This document shows positions 57,470 to 64,000 of a stretch of DNA of 64,000 nt, one piece after another. The stretch spans positions 3,378,001-3,442,000 of the forward strand of contig NC_012914.1 in assembly GCF_000023585.1 (NCBI RefSeq). The letters are read 5' to 3'. Below the pieces are notes generated by a model. It saw nothing but the letters and a program-made list of their open reading frames with translations, was not told the origin of the DNA and ran no database searches. Each line of letters begins with the position of its first letter. Position 1 is the first letter of the stretch. The translations under genes and the position numbers were made by a program. The DNA comes from Paenibacillus sp. JDR-2. GTDB taxonomy: Bacteria; Bacillota; Bacilli; Paenibacillales; Paenibacillaceae.

Positions 57470-58879
57470 ATGAAAGACCCGACTAAATCGACATCCCGGC
57501 AATGGTTTAAAATGCCTCATACGTATGTCATTCTTATTTTTCTCGTATTTGTTGCAGCCGCATTGACTTACGTGGTCCCGGCAGGCGAATTCGAACGGGC
57601 CGAAGATCAGGCAACCGGCAAAACGCTGGTTGTGCCGAATTCCTATCATGAAGCGGATGCCAGCCCGGTAAGCTTGGTAAGCATCCCTAAAGCTATCGTA
57701 CACGGACTTGTTGATTCCGCTGACGTCGTCTTTTTCATCCTTATTATCGGCGGTACGTTCGAGATCATTTCCTCTACGGGGACAATCGAGGCTATTACGG
57801 GCAGGGTTGCTAAAAACTTCGCCAATAAAGGCAGATGGGTCATCCCGATCTTTATTATGCTGTTCTCGGTTGCCGGATTTACGATGGGCATGTCGACGGA
57901 GGTTATGGTATTCGTGCCAATCGGAATTGCCGTTGCAAGAGCTCTAGGCTTTGATGCGCTTACCGGAACAGCGATGGTCTCGCTTGGTGCCGCAAGCGGT
58001 TTTACGGCCGGCATTCTGAATCCGTTTAACGTAGGACTAGCGCAAGCCATTGCCGAGGTTCCGTTATTCTCGGGCGCATGGCTGCGGATTATCCTTCTCC
58101 TCTGCCTCATCACGGTAACAAGCTTGTATATCGTCCGTTATGCCGGCAAGGTTCGTTCGAATCCGGAGAAAAGCCTCGTCAGCGAGCTTGAAAAGGAAGT
58201 CGAGACGAAGGAGCTTGATCTGAACAAGCTTCCCCGCATGCAGCTTAAGCATTATCTGACTTTGGCGGTTGTCATCGCTGGCTTTGCTACTCTGATCTGG
58301 GGAGTATCGAAGAAGGACTGGTGGATGGAGGAGCTTGCCGCCTTGTTCTTGACGATGGGCGTCGTCTGCGGCTTTTGCGCGGGATATGGACCAAGCCGGA
58401 TTGCTTCGGAATTCGTAAAAGGCGCAAAGGCGATTACTTACGGAGCGTTAATTATCGGTTTTGCCCGCGGTATTATGGTTGTATTGGATCAAGGCAGCGT
58501 TATCGATTCCATCGTATATGGCTTGTCCACATTGGTAGGCGAGCTGCCTGGTCCGGTGCAGGTGCTTGGCATGTACTTGTTCCAGAACGTCATGAACATC
58601 TTTATTACATCGGGAACCGGGATGGCCGTAACCACGATGCCAATCATGGTGCCGCTAGCGGATCTCATTGGAGTGACGCGCCAGACAACCGTACTTGCCT
58701 TCCAGCTTGGCGACGGCTTCTCGAATATGATCCTGCCAACATCTTCGGCACTGATGGGAAGTCTGGCGGTATCCGGCATTCCGTATCAGAAGTGGGTTAA
58801 ATTCTTCTGGCCGCTGATGTGCATGTGGATTGTAATCGGAGCGGTTCTGATGGTTATTGCCCATATGATTAATTATTAA
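57470..58879 (+). CDS. YfcC-family anion/amino acid carrier
   Basis: A 469-residue protein with about twelve hydrophobic helices of the YfcC/DcuC-related family. Signature phrases are PHTYVILIFLVFVAAALTYVVPAGEFERAED near the N-terminus and TAGILNPFNVGLAQAIAEVPLFSG near residue 182, with EFVKGAKAITYGALIIGFARGI later. Family members are thought to carry short peptides, arginine or carboxylates. GGGG lies 9 bases before the start at 57470. It pairs with the M20 hydrolase. Confidence 0.9.
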   Translation: MKDPTKSTSRQWFKMPHTYVILIFLVFVAAALTYVVPAGEFERAEDQATGKTLVVPNSYHEADASPVSLVSIPKAIVHGLVDSADVVFFILIIGGTFEIISSTGTIEAITGRVAKNFANKGRWVIPIFIMLFSVAGFTMGMSTEVMVFVPIGIAVARALGFDALTGTAMVSLGAASGFTAGILNPFNVGLAQAIAEVPLFSGAWLRIILLLCLITVTSLYIVRYAGKVRSNPEKSLVSELEKEVETKELDLNKLPRMQLKHYLTLAVVIAGFATLIWGVSKKDWWMEELAALFLTMGVVCGFCAGYGPSRIASEFVKGAKAITYGALIIGFARGIMVVLDQGSVIDSIVYGLSTLVGELPGPVQVLGMYLFQNVMNIFITSGTGMAVTTMPIMVPLADLIGVTRQTTVLAFQLGDGFSNMILPTSSALMGSLAVSGIPYQKWVKFFWPLMCMWIVIGAVLMVIAHMINY

Positions 58880-58921
58880 ACGTGAAACGTGCCGTCCTTT
58901 TGGACGTGCACGTTTTTCTTT
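58878..58921 (+). terminator. Terminator after YfcC-type gene
   Basis: AACGTGCCGTCC / GGACGTGCACGTT with a TTTT loop and a T-run; one mispair. Confidence 0.82.
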
Positions 58922-58986
58922 TTGGCTCAGGGGGGAATTGCCGTACCGGTGAAGAATAAGTTACCTGAAACTGTTTTGCCGATTAT

Positions 58987-59000
58987 TGTGACCGCTTTCA
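58987..59000 (+). promoter_or_regulatory. CcpA (cre) site before dgoD
   Basis: TGTGACCGCTTTCA matches the cre consensus TGWNANCGNTNWCA at every position. It lies 42 bases upstream of the dgoD start, consistent with a catabolite-repressed galactoside operon. Confidence 0.65.
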
Positions 59001-59041
59001 CAACTGCTTTATTTCAATCACTCACTTTCCAGGAGGACATT

Positions 59042-60190
59042 ATGAAAATCCAAAGCTATGAATTGTTCCAAGTTCCGCCGCGTTGGCTGTTCCTGAAGAT
59101 TGAAACGGATGAAGGAATTACGGGATGGGGCGAACCTATCGTAGAAGGACGCGCCGAAACGGTAAAAGCTTGCGTTCACGAGCTGATGGAATATTTGATC
59201 GGTAAAGATCCGATGCGGATTGAAGATCATTGGTCGATGATGTATCGTTCGGGATTTTACCGGGGAGGTCCAATTCTGATGAGCGCAATCTCCGGAATCG
59301 ACCAAGCCCTGTGGGATATAAAAGGGAAATTCTATAACGCTCCAATTTATCAACTACTGGGCGGTGCCTGTCGCGACACGATGCGCGTATACTCCTGGAT
59401 TGGCGGTGATCGGCCTGCCGAGGTGGCTGAGGAAGCGAGGAGAATCGTTGCCGCCGGATTTACCGCAGTGAAGATGAATGGTACGGAAGAGCTTCAATAT
59501 ATTGATTCTTATGACAAAATCGATGAAGCCGTTGCCCGCATTGCTGCGGTACGGGATGCTGTTGGTTCATCCATCGGGATCGGAATCGACTTCCATGGGC
59601 GTGTCCATAAGCCAATGGCCAAGATTTTGGCGAAGGAACTTGAGCCGTACCGTCCGATGTTTATCGAGGAGCCGGTATTGCCGGAAAATAATGAAGCTCT
59701 AAAGGAGCTCACCAAGCATACGTCGATTCCGATTGCAACCGGCGAGCGGATGTTCTCGCGTTGGGACTTCAAGCAGCTGTTAAGCGATGGGGCAGTGGAT
59801 ATTATCCAGCCGGATCTGTCCCATGCAGGCGGAATTACCGAATGCAAAAAGATCGCATCGATGGCGGAAGCCTACGATGTGGCGCTTGCGCCTCACTGTC
59901 CGCTTGGACCAATCGCGCTGGCCGCTTGTCTGCAGGTTGATGCAACCTCCCATAATGCGTTTATTCAAGAGCAAAGCCTTGGCATTCATTATAACGAGAC
60001 CGGTGATCTGCTTGACTATCTGACGGATCCGGCCGTATTCGAATATCAAGATGGTCATGTGACCATCCCGCAAGGTCCGGGTCTGGGCATTGAAATTAAC
60101 GAGGAGCATGTAAGACAAATGGCTGCAGTCGGACATAACTGGAGAAATCCGGTGTGGCGCCACAAAGACGGCAGCATTGCGGAGTGGTAG
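59042..60190 (+). CDS. dgoD: D-galactonate dehydratase
   Basis: A 382-residue enolase-superfamily enzyme. The metal ligands Asp183, Glu209 and Glu235 and catalytic His185 and His285 fall at the same numbers as in Escherichia coli DgoD, as does the overall length. It converts D-galactonate to 2-keto-3-deoxy-galactonate in the cytosol. Start 59042 has AGGAGG 8 bases upstream. It is followed by a HAD phosphatase and the GH110-type gene. No kinase or aldolase of the pathway is nearby, so the rest must be elsewhere. Confidence 0.93.
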   Translation: MKIQSYELFQVPPRWLFLKIETDEGITGWGEPIVEGRAETVKACVHELMEYLIGKDPMRIEDHWSMMYRSGFYRGGPILMSAISGIDQALWDIKGKFYNAPIYQLLGGACRDTMRVYSWIGGDRPAEVAEEARRIVAAGFTAVKMNGTEELQYIDSYDKIDEAVARIAAVRDAVGSSIGIGIDFHGRVHKPMAKILAKELEPYRPMFIEEPVLPENNEALKELTKHTSIPIATGERMFSRWDFKQLLSDGAVDIIQPDLSHAGGITECKKIASMAEAYDVALAPHCPLGPIALAACLQVDATSHNAFIQEQSLGIHYNETGDLLDYLTDPAVFEYQDGHVTIPQGPGLGIEINEEHVRQMAAVGHNWRNPVWRHKDGSIAEW

Positions 60191-60205
60191 AGACAGGAGC
60201 CTGTT

Positions 60206-60904
60206 ATGTATAAAGCTATTATTTTCGATTTGGACAATACCTTACTGGACTATACCTATAGCGAAGCAGAATGCATGAGGCGGACGGTCAGGGAACATAA
60301 CCTGAACCTGGATGATGAAGCGAGCTGGAATAAATTTTGGCCAGCGTACTTGGGACATAACTTCAAGCATTGGATGGACTTTGTTCATAAGCGGGGATCT
60401 CATCAAACGATCGAAGACGTGCTTATTCATTCGTTCCGCGATACGATTATCCTTCATGATTCTGCCTACGAGAAGCTCTCCGCTACTTATTGGAATCACT
60501 TTTGCCATACTTGTTATTTCGAGCCTGGTGCGGAAGAAGTGCTTCAACAGGTTCATGCGACGCATAAGCTGGGCATTATCTCAAATGGACTAGGCTTGGC
60601 ACAACGGAAGAGACTTGCTGCCGGACAAATCTACGAAAAATTTCATTCCATCATCGTCTCTGATGAAGCGGGCGTACGGAAACCGGGGAAAGAAATCTTT
60701 GAACTATCTCTAGAGGAGTTAAAGCTGTCAAATCGCGAGGTTCTCTTCGTGGGAGATTCGTTAAACGACGATTACCACGGAGCCCAAAACGCTGGAATCG
60801 ACTTCTGCTTCTATAATCGCAGGGCAGTATCCTTCTCGGACGAGATAAAACCCACTTATACAATAGGGACGTTAAAGGATCTCATTCCGGTAATTAAAAG
60901 ATAG
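60206..60904 (+). CDS. HAD-family hydrolase (YjjG-like)
   Basis: A 232-residue HAD phosphatase. The nucleophile motif is FDLDNTLLD at residues 7-15, motif II is ISNGLG near 130, the Lys motif is GVRKPGKEIF near 155, and motif IV is FVGDSLNDDYHGAQNAG near 182. A helical cap lies between. Relatives of this type (YjjG, YfnB) act on nucleotides or small sugar phosphates. It lies 15 bases after dgoD and 10 before the GH110-type gene, in one operon. Confidence 0.9.
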   Translation: MYKAIIFDLDNTLLDYTYSEAECMRRTVREHNLNLDDEASWNKFWPAYLGHNFKHWMDFVHKRGSHQTIEDVLIHSFRDTIILHDSAYEKLSATYWNHFCHTCYFEPGAEEVLQQVHATHKLGIISNGLGLAQRKRLAAGQIYEKFHSIIVSDEAGVRKPGKEIFELSLEELKLSNREVLFVGDSLNDDYHGAQNAGIDFCFYNRRAVSFSDEIKPTYTIGTLKDLIPVIKR

Positions 60905-60914
60905 GGGTATAGGC

Positions 60915-62642
60915 ATGACGATACACGAAAATCCGGATTTAGCTTCCGTTAAGGTGATCTCGTTGGCGGATTTTGGCGACGCTGAGCAATTGCAACAGAA
61001 CGCTGGTGAGGTCTTACGGCGCGCGATTGAGGCGGCAGGCGCTCAAGACGGTCCAATCGTTCTGGAGGTGCCTTTCGGAACCTATCATTTTTATCCGGAG
61101 CATGCAGACAAAGCCGCTTATTATATTACCAATACAGCCAGCGAAGAGGAGAATCCCGACATCACGCGAACGATCGCCTTGTTGATGAAAGGTCTTCGCA
61201 ACTTTACGCTGGAGGGGAACGGCTCCCTGTTTGTTATCCACGGCAAACAAACGATGCTGCTGCTGGATGGCTGCGAGAATATGGAGATTCGCAATTTGCG
61301 CTTCGATTATGCCCGGCCGACCGTGACCGAGATGACAGTGGAGCGGTGCGGAGAATATGAACTGGACGTACGCGTGCATCCGGACTCGCAATACAAGTTG
61401 GAAGACGGACGGCTTACTTGGGTTGGCGAAGGCTGGACTTTCCGGGAAGGACCGGTGCAGCACTGCGACATAAACGCAAACCGTACCTGGAGGGTGGACG
61501 ATTGGCCTTCACGGGCAGAGCGGGTTGAGGAAATCGGCAGTCGTCGCCTCAGATACCATTTTGCTGATAAGGCCGTACCGGATGTCCTGCCCGGTATAAC
61601 CGTTCAAATGCGCGATGGCATACGCGACCAGGTTGGCATTCTGATTGCAGGCTGCAAGCGGGTTCGCCTGACCGGCCTGGGAATTCATTTTATGCATGGA
61701 TTAGGCGTTGTTGGCCAGTTCAGCGAAGAGTTAACCTTTACGAATCTGGAATTGGCGCCGCGCACTGAGACTGGAAGAACGGTAACGGGATTCGCCGATT
61801 TTATTCATTTATCCGGCTGCCGGGGGCTAATTTCCATTACGGACAGCAGGTTTGCAGGTGCTCATGACGACGCGATCAACATTCATGGTACCTATCTGCG
61901 TATTGTAGGCCAACCGGCATCAAATCAAGTGCAGGTGAGATTCATGCATCCGCAAACGTATGGGTTCCAGGCCTTCTTCCCGGGTGACGAAGTCGCTTTT
62001 GTTAGCGCCGACAGTCTTGCATCCTATGCTGCCGGAAGGGTTGCTGCGGTGGAGAGGCTTAATTCGCGCGAGCTTCTCCTGACCTTGGAGCAGCCGGCTC
62101 CCATCCTGCATGGGGAGCAAGATGTTATTGAGAATCTGACATGGTCCCCGGAGATCGTAATTGAGAAGAACCATTTTGCCCGCATTCCGACCCGCGGCAT
62201 ACTTGTGACGTCGCCACGAAAGACGATTATACGGGATAACAGGTTCGAAGGCATACACATGAACGGTATTCTGGTCGCGGCCGATGCAAATTCATGGTAT
62301 GAATCGGGCGCGGTTACGGACTTGCTCATTACGGGGAATCATTTTGGGGCCAGCGGCGGGGCAGAGCATCCGATTATCCGGATTGCTCCCGAGAACGAGC
62401 TTTCTATCTCAGAAGTACCGGTGCACCGAAACATCAGAATAGAGGGTAATCGGTTTGAAGTCTCCCAAGCTGCGCTGCTATCGGCGCGGAGCACGGAAGG
62501 GCTTGTCTTCAGCCGGAACGAGATTCTGGTTGAACGGTTGTGCGAAAGCGTAGAAGAGCCGGATGCAAGCGGGTTCTTTGCGATTGAAAGCTGCAGCGGC
62601 GTTGAAATAGAAGGAAACACGTTCCATATCCAGAAATCGTAG
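60915..62642 (+). CDS. GH110-type alpha-1,3-galactosidase-like beta-helix protein
   Basis: A 575-residue right-handed parallel beta-helix protein. Its pattern fits GH110: PDITRTIALLMKGLRNFTLEGNGSLFVIHGKQTMLLLDGCENMEIRNLRFDYARP near residues 75-135, and TDSRFAGAHDDAINIHGTYLRIVG (the family's Asp pair near residue 316) with QTYGFQAFFPGDEVAFV later. GH110 enzymes remove terminal alpha-1,3-galactose, as in blood-group B antigen. There is no signal peptide. With dgoD in the operon, galactose release and galactonate breakdown are plausible partners. Activity is inferred. Confidence 0.8.
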   Translation: MTIHENPDLASVKVISLADFGDAEQLQQNAGEVLRRAIEAAGAQDGPIVLEVPFGTYHFYPEHADKAAYYITNTASEEENPDITRTIALLMKGLRNFTLEGNGSLFVIHGKQTMLLLDGCENMEIRNLRFDYARPTVTEMTVERCGEYELDVRVHPDSQYKLEDGRLTWVGEGWTFREGPVQHCDINANRTWRVDDWPSRAERVEEIGSRRLRYHFADKAVPDVLPGITVQMRDGIRDQVGILIAGCKRVRLTGLGIHFMHGLGVVGQFSEELTFTNLELAPRTETGRTVTGFADFIHLSGCRGLISITDSRFAGAHDDAINIHGTYLRIVGQPASNQVQVRFMHPQTYGFQAFFPGDEVAFVSADSLASYAAGRVAAVERLNSRELLLTLEQPAPILHGEQDVIENLTWSPEIVIEKNHFARIPTRGILVTSPRKTIIRDNRFEGIHMNGILVAADANSWYESGAVTDLLITGNHFGASGGAEHPIIRIAPENELSISEVPVHRNIRIEGNRFEVSQAALLSARSTEGLVFSRNEILVERLCESVEEPDASGFFAIESCSGVEIEGNTFHIQKS

Positions 62643-62645
62643 ATT

Positions 62646-62686
62646 AACAAAAGAGACAACCGGCGTTCCGGCTGTCTCTTTTGCGT
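62646..62686. terminator. Terminator between convergent genes
   Basis: AAAAGAGACAACCGG / CCGGCTGTCTCTTTT with a short loop; serves both the GH110-type and GH2 genes. Confidence 0.9.
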
Positions 62687-62690
62687 TCTA

Positions 62691-64000
62691 TTAATCCTGC
62701 TCACTCCAAGCACGGTAAATGCGGCTTACCTCGCGGAAAGACTGCTTCGGCTTGCGGTATTCGTTGACCAGACCTTTGTTATTGAAGCTGCGGGCACGGT
62801 CGCGGAAATGGTTGCCACTGCTCTTTAGATCACCCCGGATATCCGCAAATTGCCAGATATAAGTGCCTCCGATGAGAGGATCCTCTCTAAATATGCCAAG
62901 CGCTTCGGTGACAATATGCGCCTGGTAATCCTCGCTGAACAGCCTTGGCTCCCAGCCGACATCGCCAAAAATCCCGGCTCCGCCGAATTCGGTCATTAAT
63001 ACCGGCTTATCTCCCGCTCCCATTTGTTCTGCACGCTTATGGAATTGTTGAAGCATTTCCTTAAAACCGTCAACCTGGCCTTCATACCAGCCATAATATT
63101 TGTTGATGCCGATGACGTCAAAGAGCGGAAGCAGGACATCCTCCAGCGGATGCATGGTGGCATAGGTAACAAGTCTGCTGGAATCCAGCTTCCTCACGAG
63201 CTCAACCATCCTTTTTGTCATCTCGTAAGCGTCTTGCGTTCTTGAATCGATCTCGTTATGAACGGACCAGAATACAACCGAAGGGTGATGGATGTGCGTA
63301 AGAACCATCTCTTCCATCATTGTTAACGCACGATCTTGGAAGAGAGGTTCGCAGACCGTCTCGTTCGGCAGCATAGCTCCCCAAATCGGAATCTCGCTCC
63401 AGAAAACAATCCCGTTCTCATCCAGCAAATCCAGCCAATACGGACTTTGGGGATAATGGGAGCCGCGAACCGTATTGCAGCCAAGCTCAAGAATGATATC
63501 CAGATCCTTCTGCATAAGCTTGGGAGGGAAGGCAAAGCCCCATTCCGGATGTTCCTCATGCCGGTTAATGCCTCTTAAATAGACGGGAGCACCATTGATT
63601 CGTATTCGGTGATCCCTTGTTTCGATTTTGCGGAAACCAATCCGTTCGTATTTGTCGTCTTGTTCGATGCCAGCCCGGAACAGATAGAGCTCCGGCTTGC
63701 CGGGATTCCACAAACGGACATCATTCCATTCGAATCTAAATTCAAGCTCTTCCGATTGCCCGGCTGCCACGCGAACTTGTTCCGACCGTATCACCTCATT
63801 GCCTTCTGATAAGGTGAAAAGAGCGGATTCGTCGTTTTGCGAGAGCGAGCATAAACGGACTTGAACCTTGATGTCGGCAGCAGCTCCATCCAGCTCATAA
63901 TTTATTGCGAATTTATCGATATAGATATCCGGTAAGGTCTGTAGCTCAACCGAGCGAATAATACCACCGTAATGGAACCAGTCGACGACTTCGGTCGGGA
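62691..64000 (-). CDS. Glycoside hydrolase family 2 enzyme (C-terminal part, cut by window)
   Basis: The reverse frame stays open to position 64000, so this is the last 436 codons of a gene whose start lies beyond the window. It holds the immunoglobulin-like domain and the (beta/alpha)8 barrel of GH2: GxNRHEEHPEWG (RGINRHEEHP), the catalytic acid Glu in VFWSVHNEIDSRT and the nucleophile Glu in LMTEFGGAGIFG. The pattern suits a beta-glucuronidase or beta-galactosidase. It is convergent with the GH110 gene. Confidence 0.9.
   Translation of the reverse strand, partial: PTEVVDWFHYGGIIRSVELQTLPDIYIDKFAINYELDGAAADIKVQVRLCSLSQNDESALFTLSEGNEVIRSEQVRVAAGQSEELEFRFEWNDVRLWNPGKPELYLFRAGIEQDDKYERIGFRKIETRDHRIRINGAPVYLRGINRHEEHPEWGFAFPPKLMQKDLDIILELGCNTVRGSHYPQSPYWLDLLDENGIVFWSEIPIWGAMLPNETVCEPLFQDRALTMMEEMVLTHIHHPSVVFWSVHNEIDSRTQDAYEMTKRMVELVRKLDSSRLVTYATMHPLEDVLLPLFDVIGINKYYGWYEGQVDGFKEMLQQFHKRAEQMGAGDKPVLMTEFGGAGIFGDVGWEPRLFSEDYQAHIVTEALGIFREDPLIGGTYIWQFADIRGDLKSSGNHFRDRARSFNNKGLVNEYRKPKQSFREVSRIYRAWSEQD

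Noticed and set aside
1-64000. CRISPR arrays, tRNA/rRNA genes, insertion sequences, prophage or integrase genes
   Set aside because: I looked for regular spaced repeats, cloverleaf-like segments, transposase motifs and att-like repeats and saw none that I could support.

Overview
The window looks like a chromosomal segment of a spore-forming, Gram-positive member of the Paenibacillaceae (a Paenibacillus-type genome). The evidence is a GerA-type germination operon with a sigma-G-like promoter, a T-box leader, strong AGGAGG ribosome sites with some TTG/GTG starts, lipoproteins without any outer-membrane genes, a YesM/YesN-LplB/LplC sugar-uptake block, and many glycoside hydrolases. I see no rRNA, tRNA, CRISPR array, transposase or phage gene, so this is host chromosome rather than a mobile island.

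Layout. 1-5.6 kb: drug-efflux MFS gene, T-box-controlled aspartate-semialdehyde dehydrogenase, a D-2-hydroxyacid dehydrogenase, and a reverse-strand PadR/HAAS/DUF4097 operon. 5.8-9.8 kb: a compact cassette of a Tat-exported gluconate-dehydrogenase-like flavoenzyme (small subunit plus GMC subunit with a four-cysteine motif), its own TatC and TatA, and a CuA-type lipoprotein. This is the most unusual system in the window. 9.9-17.2 kb: Ogt, a methyltransferase, a small coiled-coil gene whose ribosome site is buried in an 11-bp hairpin, split DUF606 transporters around a Crp/Fnr regulator, AzlC/AzlD, a class A penicillin-binding protein and a small hydrolase. 17.2-21.7 kb: an Lsa-type ABC-F ribosome-protection gene behind a promoter-leader-terminator attenuator, then helD. 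21.7-29 kb: LysR/esterase/permease/hydrolases, an SDR gene with a TetR-like regulator, and a pentapeptide-repeat protein.

29-33.2 kb: gerBAC germination operon with two small membrane ORFs. 33.2-37.6 kb: Rrf2 regulator and a thioredoxin-reductase-like flavoprotein sharing AGAC-N7-GTCT dyads, a potassium channel, a methyltransferase and a D-amino-acid-oxidase-like protein. 37.7-53.3 kb: a carbohydrate region with PhyH and AraC divergent, GH43, YesM/YesN two-component system, LplB/LplC and a lipoprotein solute-binding protein, a large barrel protein of unknown activity, another AraC regulator and a GH78 rhamnosidase. 53.3-64 kb: catalase, a YolD-like protein, LysR, M20 amidohydrolase and YfcC-type carrier, then D-galactonate dehydratase, a HAD phosphatase, GH110-type alpha-galactosidase and (reverse strand, cut by the window end) a GH2 enzyme.

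Taken together, the right half reads as plant- or microbial-polysaccharide use (arabinose, rhamnose and galactose side chains) with dedicated sensing and import and candidate CcpA sites; the left half holds envelope, antibiotic-response and redox functions. All functional names come from reading motifs by eye; no database search was run.
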